Shown here piece by piece: positions 22,021-33,781 of a DNA stretch of 64,000 bases. The notes beneath the pieces were generated by a model. It saw only the letters and a list, made by a program, of their open reading frames with translations. It did no database searches and had not been told where the DNA came from. Source of the stretch: Tetracentron sinense. Taxonomy: Eukaryota; Streptophyta; Magnoliopsida; Trochodendrales; Trochodendraceae. Numbering within the stretch: the stretch's first letter is position 1; every line of letters starts with the position of its first letter. The translations under genes were made by a program, and so were the position numbers. Location: the NCBI GenBank assembly GCA_015143295.1, contig CM026560.1:8310501-8374500 (forward strand), read 5' to 3'.

Positions 22021-22176
22021 GGTGCTCGAGCTCCGTTCGACATATGTGGCACGGAACCATGGTTGGAGGAAGAGTACTTCGACCCGGAGCCTTCCATGGA
22101 TCATTATCAGGACGATGGTCCTATAGATAGGTGTCGAGACTTCGACTTTTGTTTATCAGCAGACTTAGAACTTTAA
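22021..22176 (+). other. PWLEEEY reading frame in X LTR
   Basis: An open frame of 51 codons whose first part reads GARAPFDICGTEPWLEEEYF. It aligns with the APFDICAPSPWVEEEYV part of the Z-type short ORFs despite different codons (for example CCG TTC GAC against CCA TTT GAT). In this family no ATG lies at the usual place, so an upstream exon or a non-ATG start would be needed if it is translated. Confidence 0.4.
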
Positions 22177-22464
22177 GATGTTACTTTGTGATGTGAGTGT
22201 GGGGTTTGTCCACTCCACTTTTGGGTTTCTCACATGTATATACTTTTGTTGGTTCATACTTGAACTGAGTTATAGGAGTATCGCTTCGCTTCCGCTATGT
22301 TTATTATTTTATTTAGCTGTGCATTCTTTATTGCTTTCACTAGATATGTTTGTGTTTCTGACAGGTCTCCACGTGTACCTTATGTATTATACTGGAGGTA
22401 TGATACGGCAGTCACAAGTCAATGTATCCCTAAGTCCTAGGGGTATTTTGGGTTGCGACAGACT

Positions 22465-22476
22465 TGGTATCAGAGC
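22465..22476 (+). promoter_or_regulatory. Primer binding site of X
   Basis: TGGTATCAGAGC lies 4 bp after the LTR end. It is complementary to the 3' end of plant initiator methionine tRNA, the usual primer for this group. Confidence 0.85.
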
Positions 22477-23876
22477 CTAGGCCTTAGGTCACGTAGGCTA
22501 GTGTCCTTCAAGTTGGAACTAGAGTTATCTTACTCTAGGAAGTTGTCTCTAGTAAGCGGAAGCAGTTTTGCGAGTTGAACTTAGAACTCAAATGGACTTG
22601 TTGTCTTAGGGTTGTTACCACGACATAACCGGTATCAAGCGAGTCCTTCGGTCAGTCTAGGATCTTAGTCTACGTGCTAGTTAGACTATGTCCTTAGTTT
22701 TATTCCAGAAAGGGGAGATGCCCAACTTAGTCACGCTAGGACACTCTAAGTTATACTTATCTGATTGTGTGTATACCTTGATGTATACGATATGCGTTAT
22801 AGCAATTCATGTATATTGAACTGCTATATGATGTGTGAGGTTGGTATCCAAGTTAGACTCATGTTTTGCCCATGGATCTCAGGATTTAATATCATGAGAC
22901 GCGGCACTCGGGGTCGAGGTTACCATACTCGGAGGGCCTAGAGTGAAGTTCCAAGAGAAGAGGAACCGTTGTATTTCACGAATGCGATGGACTCCATAGC
23001 CGATGCTTTGGCATTGTTGCCAACGAGACCTACTCCTACCCCACCGGCTACTCCAGTGCCTACACCGGTGCATCACACTGCGGGGCTTGAAGCTTTCCGG
23101 AGACTACGGCCTCTGACATTTTACGGTACTCTGGACCCAATGGTGGCGGAGTCTTGGATTATGCAATTGGAGAAGACCTTCCGGGCTCTCCGTTGTACTC
23201 AGGAGCAAAGAGTAGAATGGGCTTCCTTCGTGATGGAAGGTGAAGCCGAACACTGGTGTAGAGCTGCCCAAAGGCAGAGAGACGTTGCAAAGGCAGGAGT
23301 GCCTTGGACTTGGGTAGAGTTCTTAGAGATTTTCAGAGAGCAGTACTTTCCCAGGTTTATTTGGGAACAAAAAGCAAGGGAGTTTATGCTTTTGGAGCAA
23401 GGGTCGATGAGCGTAGCCGAGTATGAGGCTAAGTTCACCGAATTGTCGAGGTTTGCTCCGCACTTGGTTGCTACTGAGGACCTATGGGTCAGGAAGTTTG
23501 AGATGGGCTTGAAGGCCTTTATTCGAGATCGGGTGTCCATTCTCCAAGTGGAGTCTTGGAGAGAGATAGTAGGTGTCGCGACCCAAAACCCACCCTAGGA
23601 GTTAGAGTGAACATTGGACGACTAATCATGGCTTACATGACTTGCTTGACAAACCAACCTGCAAAAACCCACAGAGCATATACAATAGAGGATGACAGCG
23701 GAAACATAACTATAAAACACAGCGGAAGTCTAACAAACCTCTAAGTATATACACATGGAAAACCAAGTTTATACAAAAAGATCAAAACAATGAAAGTGCG
23801 GACATGCCCGCCAAAAATACATGAATGTATATCTCTCATCTCACCCACAGCTAATCCACTCAGAATCTAACACCAC

Positions 23877-23996
23877 CTACTGATAACCCTCTACGGGAGG
23901 TTCCTCCAAAGGTTCCTCGACGTACTCCTCTTCCACCCATGGACCAGGAGCACAAACATCAAATGGAGCAGCAGCTCCCTCAGAACCTGTCGACAT
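23877..23996 (-). CDS. Short LTR ORF, PWVEEEY family, 39 aa
   Basis: Minus-strand frame starting ATG-TCG-ACA-GGT, encoding 39 residues with APFDVCAPGPWVEEEYVE and a tail rich in Glu and Pro. It lies just after the hairpin near 24012-24032. Same length as the copies at 18486, 40202 and 57582. Confidence 0.5.
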   Translation of the reverse strand: MSTGSEGAAAPFDVCAPGPWVEEEYVEEPLEEPPVEGYQ

Positions 23997-24374
23997 AAGA
24001 AGTACGGCTGAGCATGGAATACTCAGCGGGTACCAAATACTAACCAATAGTCATAGCATAAAAATGGCAATACATAAATCAGGAGCAATTCATATATTTT
24101 AGACGGAAACAATTCATATCATACAAGGAAGTAAAGCAATTTATAATCATGCTTGTATTTCGTAGAAAGCCGATAAAACCTCTTGAAAACATCGTGCACT
24201 TGACTTGGCTTGAAATATCTTTTCGTACTTGAAAGCTTGTCGTGTTTGTCTTACTTGATCTTGTCGAGCGTGTCGTACGTGTCATGTCATGCATGTCATG
24301 CGTGCTTGCTTGTGATCATGTAACTTGTGAGATACACTTGTGAGATATCCTTGTGAGATACGCTTGAGAGATGC

Positions 24375-24515
24375 CTTGAGAGGGAAGGGAGACCCTTCTT
24401 TATGCAATGCACTTGCGAGGGAAGGGAGACCCTTCTTCATGATATATGTATGTACTTGCGAGGGAAGGGAGGCCCTTCTTCATGATATGCACTTGTGAGT
24501 GAGGGGAGACCCCTC
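24375..24515. repeat. Leader dyad repeats, Z type, reversed
   Basis: Four units of GAGGGAAGGGAGACCCTTCTT or close variants, separated by short ATGATATGCACTTG-like spacers. Confidence 0.8.
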
Positions 24516-25440
24516 GTGGAATGGTAGTTCTTGTTTTCTTGTGAAAAGCGAGGTAAAACATATCGTAGGATATGTCCCACCTCTAACCATGTTCTTGAAA
24601 ACCTCGATAAATCATGTCATGCATGCCGTGCTCGTGGGAACCGTGTACATACTTGCATTTAAATTTAAATATGACATTTGGGTAATTTCACAACACATAT
24701 AACATCAATGATTGAGCAATGTAATATTCATATCATTTAGGGAAAGCAAGAAAACACACTATCATAGGCCCTAGCAATATTCATAATTTATTAGGCATGC
24801 ATTTCCTAATTTACAACTCATTTTATTCACCTTGGCATTTCATCAAACATGGTGTGTTCATTATTCATTATTCATTTAAACCTAAATCATGCTTTTCTAG
24901 GTGAGTTTACTCACATCATAAAGGTGTGTTTATTATGGATACAATGCCCTCCCCATTTTAATCATCACAACACATCCCTTGGCATCCAATCGCCCATTCC
25001 ATCTCCATTCACCATTCACAACCATCCATCTCATAGCACATGTGTAAATGAGAGAAAATCAAAAGAAATAAAGGAAAAGAGGAACTATAACTAGGAGGGT
25101 AGTAAGAAGTACCGACCTTGAAGAAATGAGGAAGAAACCCCTTCCAAAAACGATCGTGAGGTGCTACCCTAGCTTGGGGAACGCTCTCCACGAGTGCTTG
25201 AGCCGTGATCTTGGAGAAAAACCAGACTTGAAGTGATCTAGGGTCTCAAAACCCCTTTGATTCTTCTCCAAAAGCAAAACCATAGCTTAGGAAACCCTTT
25301 CTCCTCTCTTCTAATCCCCCAAATCCTCTAAGTGTTGAGAATGAGCCCTAAAGGCTCGGGTTAAACTCTTAAGGTAAGAGTGAACCGACCAAAAGACCGT
25401 AATACCCTTACTGAAATTTCTGCAAAAACATGAGTGCCGA

Positions 25441-25656
25441 ACACGTTGAGTTGTGAATAGTGCCAAACACGTTGTGCTGTGAATAGTGCCGAACACGTTG
25501 TGCTGTGAATAGTGCTGAACACGTTGTGCTGTGAATAGTGCCGAGCACGTTGTGCTGTGAATAGTGCTGAACACGTTGTGCTGTGAATAGTGCCGAACAC
25601 GTTGTGCTGTGAATAGTGCTGAACACGTTGTGCTATGAATAGTGCCGAACACGTTG
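25441..25656. repeat. 26-bp tandem repeat array, 8 units
   Basis: Unit starts ACACGTTGTGCTGTGAATAG and recurs every 26 bp from 25441 to 25649 with few differences. It lies in the U3 of the reversed solo LTR where relatives have CGATCG palindromes. Because 26 is not a multiple of 3, long frames on the minus strand here are repeat artefacts. Confidence 0.9.
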
Positions 25657-25661
25657 TCACG

Positions 25662-26160
25662 TTGTCTTATGTACAACGTGCCCGTCGTGAGCTGTACAAC
25701 GTACCCGTTGTCTGTTGTGTTGTGCATAGTGCTGAGCTCGTTGTCCGTTGTCTTATGTACAACGTGCCCGTCGTGAGCTGTACAACGTACCCATTGTCTG
25801 TTGCGTTGTGCATAGTGCTGAGCTCGTTGTCCATTGTCTTATGTACAACGTGCCCGTCGTGAGCTGTACAACGTACCCGTTGTCTGTTGTGTTGTACATA
25901 GTGCTGAGCTCGTTGTCCGTTGTCTTATGTACACCGTGCCCGTCGTGAGCTGTACAACGTACACGTTGTTTGTTGTACAACGTACATGTTGTCTATTGCA
26001 CAACGGATGCACAACGTATACGTTATCAGAGTACGTTGTCTATGCATTGTCTGTGCCTTATCAGAGCACGTTGTCAGAGCACGTTATCAGAGCTACGTCC
26101 TTAGTGCCTTCTGAGCTACGTCCTTAGTGCCTTCCGAGCTACGTCCTTAGTGCCTTCCGA
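25662..26160. repeat. 86-bp tandem repeat array with ACAACG/CGTTGT dyads
   Basis: TTGTCTTATGTACAACG recurs at 25662, 25748, 25834 and 25920, a period of 86 bp, then decays into shorter pieces to about 26160. Each unit holds ACAACGTACCCGTTGT, a dyad with perfect 6-bp arms. Overlapping frames on both strands are artefacts of the repeat. Confidence 0.9.
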
Positions 26161-27054
26161 GCTACGATTGCCTGCAGGTCCAGACTGTTTTGGCCATATC
26201 TTTTGACTCGTTCGTCCGATTTTGACGATTCAACTTGCGTTGGGTTCGTACTTTGAAAAGGAACATTTCTGATGTTTCGGAATTTTCAATTTCTTCCTTA
26301 TTTATTAATTATACCTCTTTAAAGGCAACATGGCAACGAAGGTGTCATGCATTAAATGTGAAAAGGTCTGGGGCTCTACAGTAGGGAAGGCGAAGATCGC
26401 CGAGAAGAATGCGGAAGACTTTATGAGAAGAAGAGATAGTGGCCTCGGAAAAAGCATGTCTCGAGGTCAGTCTAGTAGTTCATCGTCCAAGAAGAGGACT
26501 AGGACTGCACCGTACCAGTTCTCCCAGCCAAAGCCGACTCAGAGACCTTCTTTTGTGCCTCAGGCACCGCACCCTACGACATCACAAGCTATGCAGACTT
26601 TTGAGGAATGTGCCGTCTGTGGTCGTCGGTACAAGATAGGGGATTACCAAAGAATGTCAGGTGGATGCTTCCATTGTGGCGAGATGGGCCATATGATTCA
26701 AGATTGCCCACGTAAGCAGTCATAGACTGGGCCACAGGGAGTTCGGCCTCCAGGCAGGCAGACTTCATTACAGAGGTCTTCATCCCAAGCCTCTAGATCC
26801 GTGCCGCCCACCCAACAGCCTCGTCAGGCTAACCAAGGCAGGGTCTTTGCCATGACTGACAGAGACGCATAGGCATCTGATGATGTTGTGCATGGTACGC
26901 GTAAGTTTGGTCTCGTCTAAGTTCTAACGTTGCTATGAAATGTGCTATATATGTATCCTGTGTGATGTTTTGCGATGCTTGTATCTATATGTATAGTTTG
27001 TGTGTATGGTTTATGTTATAACTTGGGTGATTAAAATTCTCAAGATCGTTACTA

Positions 27055-30000
27055 GTGAAGGAGTGCTTAGCAAGGGTGTTAATCGATACGGGATCCACTC
27101 ATTCATTCGTCTCAACTGGCTTTGCAAAAGGCTTTACATCCGAGCCGATTAAGCTACCTCGGGAGTTATCCATTTCGACCCCATTGGGCAAGTCTATAGA
27201 GATAGATGAAGTGTATCGAGGCAGTGTTGTGCAAGTTATGCAGCACGAGTTGCCAGTAGACCTGATCATTCTGGGATTTTAGGATTGGGATTTCGACGTC
27301 ATCCTAGGTATGGATTGGCTCTCAGCTCACCATGGGCACGTGACATGTTTCGAGAAGGTGGTGAATTTTAAACCCGCTGGGTTGAAGCCATTTCATTTCA
27401 GAGGACTTCAGAGGAGAGACATTGCTCACTTTGCAGCTCTCAGTCTCAAGAAGGTGGAAGTGCGAGACTCCACATCCATGCCCGTTGTGTGTGAATATAT
27501 GGATGTCTTTCCGGAGATCTTACCGGGATTGCCTCCTTATCGGGCAATTGAGTTCACGATTGAGTTGGCTCCAGGCACGGCACCGATTTCTAGGGCTCTG
27601 TACAGGATGGCCCCTATTGAGCTAAAGGAGTTAAAGGGCCAGTTGGAAGAATTGTAAGGCCTTGGTTTCATTCAGCTAAGTGTCTCACCTTGGGAAGCTC
27701 CGGTGCTCTTTGTGAAGAATAAAGATGGGTCTATGCGTATGTGCATTGACTACAGGCAATTGATCAAGGTCACGATCAAGAATCGTTATCCATTGCCTCG
27801 GATAGACGACTTGTTTGATCAGCTGAAAGGTGCGAAGTTCTTTTCCAAGATTGACCTTTGATCTGGTTATCATCAGTTGAACATCAAGAAGGAAGACATT
27901 CCGAAGACAGCGTTCAGGACTCGAAACGGCCATTACGAGTTTCTAGTCTTTCTTTTGGGCTGACGAATGCGCCGGTAGCATTTATGGATATGATGAATCG
28001 GGTGTTCAGATCATCTCTCGATCGGTGTGTGATTGTGTTTGTAGATGATATCTTTGTATATTCACAGTCACAGGATGATCACACGAGAGATCTCCGCTTT
28101 GTATTGCAGACTCTTCGAGAGCATAGTCTGTATGCTAAGTTGAGTAAGTGCGAGTTTTGGCTGAACAAGGTGTTCTTTCTTGGACATGTAGTGTTTGCTG
28201 AAGGTATTTCAGTCAATCCTACAAAGATTGAGGCAGTGATGAATTGGGAAAGGCCGAAGAGTGTTACCGAGATTCGTAGTTTTCTCGGCCTGGCAGGATA
28301 CTACAGGAGGTTTGTGGAGGGATTTTCAAGCTTAGCCGCTCCGCTTACCTACCTCACGCGGAAGAACACTAAGTTCACTTGGAGTGACAAGTGCGAGGTG
28401 AGTTTCCAAGAGTTGAAGAAGAGGCTTACCACAGCTCCTGTTCTCACAGTTCCATCCGGAACCGGTGGTTTCGAAGTCTATAGTGATGCCTCTCTAGTTG
28501 AACTGGGATGTGCTTTGATGCAGCATAAACAGGTGGTTGCCTATGCTTCCGGTCAATTAAAGGAGCATGAGCAAAACTACCCCACTCACGACTTAGAGCT
28601 TGCAGCCGTCGTGTTTGCACTGAAAATTTGGTGTTACTACCTCTACGGGGAAGAGTTCGTGGTGTTCACGGACCACAAGAGCTTGAAGTTTCTCTTTCTC
28701 CAGAAGGAGTTGAATATGAGGCAGTGACGATGGATGGAGTTCATGAAGGACTACGATTGTTCTATCCAGTACCATCTGGGTAAGGCTAATGTGGTAGCCG
28801 ATGCCCTTAGTAGGAAACCTTATGGGGTTATGGCTCACTTGAGAGTACAAGAGTGGAAGTTGTTGAATGATATGTGTAACTTAGACACTACTCTCAGGCA
28901 TGTCACCTATGGGCCGGTGATGTCCAACATTATGGTTAGGCCGTAAATCTTGAGCTGAATCAAGGAATCACAAAGTTTCGATGTTGAGTTGCTTGCTTAC
29001 CGAGACAAGTCGATTAGTAGTGGCAGTCAGGAGTTTGCTTTGAATGGTGATGGTGCTATCACATTCAAGGGCAGGTTGTGTGTTCCCGCCGACTCCGTAT
29101 TGAGGGTGGGATTTTGGACGAGGCTAACCGATCCAAGTATACAGTACATCCGGGAGGTACCAAGATGTATCAGAATCTGAAGAAGCACTACTGGTGGCGA
29201 AACATGAAGAGGGAAGTCGCCGAGTATGTTGCTAGATGTTTGGTGTGCCAGCAGGTGAAAGCCGAGCATCAGAGGCCGGCAGGTCTTTTACAGTCCCTCC
29301 CTATTCTGGAATGGAAATAGGAGAATATCTCGATGGATTTCATCGTGGGTTTGCCGCGAATGGCGAAGGGCTCCGATGCTATTAGGGTGATTGTAGACAA
29401 ATTGACTAAGTCTGCATATTTCCTTCTGTATCGGACTACTTTTAATGCAAATCAGTTAGTAGCCCTGTATGTCAAGGAGGTGGTTCGTCTGCATGGTGTT
29501 CCAGTTTCTATCGTATCTGATCGATATCCTAGGTTTACTTTCAGGTTCTAGAAAACTTTTCAGGATGCTATGGGTTCTCGTTTGGAATTCAGCACCACCT
29601 TCCATCCTCAAACTGATGGGCAGACTGAACGGGTGAATTAGGTTGTGGAAGATATGCTCCGAGCTTGTATGCTAGACTTTCAAGGTAGTTGGGAGGAACA
29701 ATTTCCATTGGTTGAGTTTGCCTACAACAATAGTTATCAGGTAAGCATCTAGATGGAACCTTTCGAAGCTCTGTATGGTCGCAGTGGCAGATCTCCGCTA
29801 TACTGGGATGAAGTTGGAGAGAGGAAAGTTCTTGGTCCTGAGTTGATCGAGCGGACCGTAGAAAGGCTCAAAGTTATCTGGGAGCGATTGAAAACTGCTC
29901 AGGATAGGCAGAAGAACTATGCGGATACTCGCCGAAGAGATTTGGAATTTCGAGTTAGACATCGGGCTTTGTGAAGACTTCGCCAAGTCGGGGAATCATG

Positions 30001-30372
30001 CGATTCGGAAAGAAGGGAAAGCTCAGTCCTAGGTACATAGGACCATTTGAGATCATCACGAGGGTTGGTGAGGTTGTTTACAAGGTAGCACTACCACCAC
30101 ACATGGCTGCGATCCATAATGTATTTCACATCTCTATGCTTAGGAAATACATTTCGGATCCGTCTCACGTCATTGCTCTTGATCCTGTGGAGATTAGAGA
30201 GGATCTCATGTTGGTTGAGCAACGAGTTCAGATTTTGGATCGTCGCAATCAAGTATTGTGTACCAAGACTATCCCTTTAGTCCTTGTGAGATGGCATCAT
30301 CATTCTACGGAAGAGGCTACATGGGAACGAGAAGCCGATGTGAAGGAGAAGTACCCTCACTTTTTTGAGTGA
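27055..30372 (+). pseudogene. X pol region (fossil): protease, RT, RNase H, integrase, chromodomain
   Basis: Domain order marks it as Ty3/gypsy. The aspartic protease ([11 protein letters not shown]) is near 27090 and the RT entry ([12 protein letters not shown]) near 27600. The RT active-site segment FVDDIFVYS lies near 28040, followed by [16 protein letters not shown]. RNase H ([24 protein letters not shown]) covers about 28480-28700. Integrase has the zinc-binding [11 protein letters not shown] near 29240 and the core VGLPRMAKGSDA. A chromodomain-like end (LVRWHHHSTEEATWE) lies near 30320. It is a broken fossil. Confidence 0.88.
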
Positions 30373-30465
30373 ATTTCTTGTTGGGTTTTTTTATGTATTT
30401 TTTCCTTCTCATGCTTTTGGTATCGTTCAAATTTCGAGGACGAAATTCTTGTAAGGGGGGAGGGA

Positions 30466-32249
30466 TGTAGAGCCCCAAAATTTCATTTCACTAAGTAGTG
30501 AATGGTATAAATAGTGTTCTAGTGTGAACTTGTACACTAGCAAGCTTTAATTGAATATACGAGGTTGGAATTATGGAGCACATGTTCTAACGGGTCTATA
30601 TATCACTAAGGAGCATGTATTAAGCATAAAAGGGTGTTAGAATTGGATTGGAGAAGATTAAAGTAGTGTAAACAAGGTTTTACAGCAAAACAGGGGATCA
30701 CCGATCGCTCGGTGCCATCCTCCGATCGACCGGTCAACTACCGATCGACCGGTATCTATCGACTGGTCAACTTTTTTGTATGGGGAAATTTTCCAGAGAG
30801 GGTGTTTTCAACCGATCGCTCGGCTGAAACCACCAATCGACCGGTAAGCCACCGATCGCTTAGTATGTACCACCGATCGATCGGTTGTACGCAGATTTTC
30901 TTCATTAAGGGTGTTTAAGACTTTAGCCACCACCCTTTGCCTATATAAAGACTGGGTTCGTGCCTTAGGGTTTCAGAAACCCTTAGTACCTATTTTTGAG
31001 AGATTTTGAAGAGAAGAAGAAGGTGAGGAACTACTTGTTGATCAAGCTTGTGGAAGATCAAGGTTCTTCCACTTCCTTTGGTGATTCTCAACCAAGAACT
31101 CAAGGTTCTTGCTTGTTCCAGCTTTTGAGAGTCAAAGTCTTTGATTTCAGCAAGGTAGATACACTCTACTACCAATCTTGCAATCCTACTAGTCGTTAAA
31201 TATGATTCTTCTTACTCTATGCTACATATACCTTGATTTGCTATGGTGTAGAAGGATGTTATGCTATATTGGATGTAAGTTATCATTATGGTGCACTCTA
31301 AGTGTTTGATGAAATACCTCTAAGGGATTTTATGCTTAAATATGATGATTTCTCTCATATGCTCTTATGCTCGCATGAATCGATTCCATGGATTTCTCAA
31401 AGTACGAAAAGGGGTCTGCGGTTCATATTATGCTCACAAGGACCTCTATGATAAGCTCTAAGATCGTCTCACAAGCTCTACGGATCATAAATGTAACGCT
31501 CTAAGATCTCTATGGTATTGGCTCTATGTTGTGCTCTATGGTATCTCCATGTCTCTACGGATCATAATGACTCTAAGTAACTCCATAAACTCACAAGAAC
31601 TCACAAGGCTATGATTATCGCATGACTCACACGGTTACGGTTTTGGTTTAGAACCTCATCTCACATGTTATTTCAAGGTTTCCATGCTCTTACATGTTTT
31701 TACGGATTTCATTCTCCATGATTCATATGCTCTATGTTTAATGCTTTATTGTTATTAGTTTTTATACGTTGAGTATTCCACGCTCAGCCGATATTTGTTA
31801 TCATCGGAAAGTGCTCAGGCTCCGTTCAACATATGTGGCCGGAACCATGGTTGGAGGAAGAGTACTTCGACCCGGAGCCTTCCATGGATCATTATTAGGA
31901 TGATGGTCCAATAGATATGTGTTGAGACTTCGACTTTTGTTTATCGGTAGACTTAGAATTTTAAGATGTTACTTTGTGATGTGAGTGTGGGGTTTGTCCA
32001 CTCCACTTTTGGGTTTCTCACATGTATATACTTTTGTTGGTTCATACTTGAACTGAGTTATAGGAGTATCACTTTGCTTCCGCTATGTTTAGTATTTTAT
32101 TCCGCTGTGCATTCTTTATTGCTTTCGCTAGATATGTTTGTGTTTCTGATAGGTCTCCACGTATGCCTTAAGTATTATATTGGAGGTATGATACGGCGGT
32201 CAGGAGTCAATGTATCCCTAACTCTTAGGGGGTATTTTGGGTCGCGACA
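30466..32249 (+). repeat. 3' LTR of X
   Basis: 1784 bp, beginning right after the polypurine tract at 30451-30465. The palindrome array is at 30700-30885 and TATA at 30942. It is less like the 5' LTR of X than the partial copy at 2021-2781 is. Confidence 0.9.
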
Positions 32250-33033
32250 CCCAAGGGTTGGTCATGTTCAGGTAAATACCGGAACAATATTCAGGAGTCT
32301 AGATGACTCAAGTTATGATGTGACCGGGTAATGCCAGAATTGTGTTGAGCTTGGAATGATCAAGCTCGAATAGGGTATAGAGACCATTCTATGATGAACA
32401 TGTATGGGCTAAAGGCCGGTTAACAGAGTCTCAGGACTCAGTTTAAAACATGGTTGATGATCGAAACAAATAACTTGGTAAAAGAAATACATGTTGCATA
32501 ATGAACTCCATAATTGGGAAAGATATTCGAGATTGGGAATCTCGTGTTGGGTGCGATGGCCTTAGGTGACTGAGGGTCACAATATAACTTGGATATATTA
32601 CTAAATTGTATCATGAACCGGCATATGTATATTATGTGTTTATTGATGCTTTGCTATAATGTAGAAGATAGTATAGATGGATTGTGGTTTTTTTTATTGG
32701 GCTTCATAGCTCACTGACGTTTCATGTCAACAAATACTGGAGCGGACGAGTAGTAGGTGTGGATCCTGCACCTTGTACTTTTGTCTTTGGATAGAGACTT
32801 GTCCCAACGCATTAGTGGCTCCTCCGTTTTGTAAAACAGACACAATGGTAAATAATATACATATTTTTTTGTGGTTGATGGCTATTGTGATGACCAGAGT
32901 TTATGTTGCTCCATGTGAGTAAAGTTTAAATTTTTCCGCATTTGTGTGGTAAGGTCTTTCGCTGAGCTGGTATGAACAACCGGGCACGCGTCTTGGGACA
33001 CTACTCTGGTAGGCGCGGGTTCGGGGTGTCACA

Positions 33034-33052
33034 ATTGGTATTAGAGCCAATA
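33034..33052 (+). promoter_or_regulatory. Primer binding site of W
   Basis: ATTGGTATTAGAGCCAA directly follows the LTR end TGTCACA. It is close to the initiator-Met primer site TGGTATCAGAGC. Confidence 0.75.
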
Positions 33053-33781
33053 GCAATAACCATCAAACAAATCATACTTGAGCATAACACACCTAAGAAC
33101 CGTTGGATAGACGATCACTTAGAGATTAATTCGATATTCCTAGTTGAGTGATTGTTGTACATGTCATGTTTTGAAATCAGACATTGATTTGGAATATGTG
33201 CATGTGCAGGAATGGCAAAGACGCACCGAATTCCCACAAAGAGGGAGATAGCTCTGTTTGAGTGGGCGGTGACCATGCAAAGAAAACGTCATGCTAGATG
33301 GTCATCTTACCGCACTATACACCTAAAGGCAGTACGACCACTCCGCAAGGGATTGACCGCATGAGCAATGCGCGAATCCCTGAGAAAGAGCGAGATTGAT
33401 TGGGTATTGAGAGAGCCTAGACCTGAGACAGAGGACCAAGCACCGTAGGAGGATAGTGTAGCAGTCTCACCGATAGAGGTTGGGACTTATGGAGTATAGG
33501 ATCATAGGGAAAGAGCGTGGTGCATCTGTTTCGTTTTGGCGTTTTGGAGTATAATAGATGCCCTACTCGGTCTTTCCATCATGAGATCACTTTTTGTATG
33601 TGTACAGCTACAGGATGTTTTGTATACTCTAGTGTACTACTATACTGTACAGTGTTGTCTTGTATATCTTAATAATGAAATGAATGAAATGTTTCTTTTT
33701 GACTATTGAACTCTTGAGTATATTTCTTTTTATTTCATTACATTTATAAAGTGTTCACTATGGTATAATTATAGGAAAACT
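33053..33781 (+). other. Untranslated leader of W
   Basis: About 730 bp between the primer site and gag. No supported coding frame. It probably corresponds to the 5' untranslated leader of the element RNA. Confidence 0.5.

Larger units (their letters stand above)
20596..22460 (+). repeat. 5' LTR of X
   Basis: 1865 bp. It has a U3 palindrome array at 20830-21015, TATA at 21072, and a leader with repeated CACAAGCTCTACGGATCATA phrases (about 21570-21790). A hairpin lies at 21979-21999, followed by an acidic reading frame at 22021-22176. Confidence 0.9.
23574..26380 (-). mobile_element. Reversed solo LTR (U3 type b, R/U5 type i), TSD GTAGG
   Basis: It begins TGTCGCGACCC and ends GGGGCTCTACA on the plus strand, flanked by GTAGG at 23569-23573 and 26381-26385. 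On its own strand it is a Z-type LTR. It is 2.8 kb, about 560 bp longer than its relatives. The place of the U3 palindrome array is taken by 26-bp and 86-bp tandem repeats (25441-26160). It inserted into gag of X, so it is younger than X. Confidence 0.92.
22894..26935 (+). pseudogene. X gag region (fossil, split by reversed solo LTR)
   Basis: The gag polyprotein forms the virus-like particle. The first part (to 23573) shows the Retrotrans_gag block: EAFRRLRPLTFYGTLDP, WIMQLEKTFRAL, EGEAEHWC, EQGSMSVAEYEAKFTELSRF. The part after the nested LTR (from 26381) is polar and ends with a CCHC knuckle, CFHCGEMGHMIQDC. It is a fossil and not expected to be functional. Confidence 0.85.
20596..32249 (+). 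mobile_element. Element X: gypsy chromovirus, TSD CCCAA
   Basis: LTRs at 20596-22460 and 30466-32249 begin TGTAGAGCCCC and end GCGACA. CCCAA flanks the element at 20591-20595 and 32250-32254. Inside are a primer site, gag (split by a reversed solo LTR), protease, RT, RNase H, integrase with chromodomain-like end, and the polypurine tract AAGGGGGGAGGGA before the 3' LTR. Net length is about 8.8 kb without the nested solo LTR. It looks broken, with roughly ten or more breaks. It inserted into the 5' LTR of W and is of moderate age by LTR divergence. Confidence 0.92.
15857..33033 (+). repeat. 5' LTR of W (with two nested insertions)
   Basis: Three pieces belong to it: 15857-16661, 18907-20595 and 32250-33033, about 3.28 kb together. 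A TATA box CTATAAATAG lies near 16575, followed by a pyrimidine-rich leader and a candidate splice donor near 19055. The ~176 bp repeats occur at 19138-19850. The pieces are joined by target duplications GAAAC and CCCAA, which prove their original continuity. U3 has no palindrome array of the kind seen in X, Z and V. Confidence 0.85.

Noticed and set aside
22465-22476. tRNA-like sequence TGGTATCAGAGC
   Set aside because: It is the retrotransposon primer site complementary to initiator-Met tRNA. No tRNA cloverleaf surrounds it.
25311-26127. Overlapping reading frames of 60-140 codons on both strands
   Set aside because: They are made by the 26-bp and 86-bp tandem repeats, whose lengths are not multiples of three, so several frames stay open by repetition. 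No protein family is recognisable.
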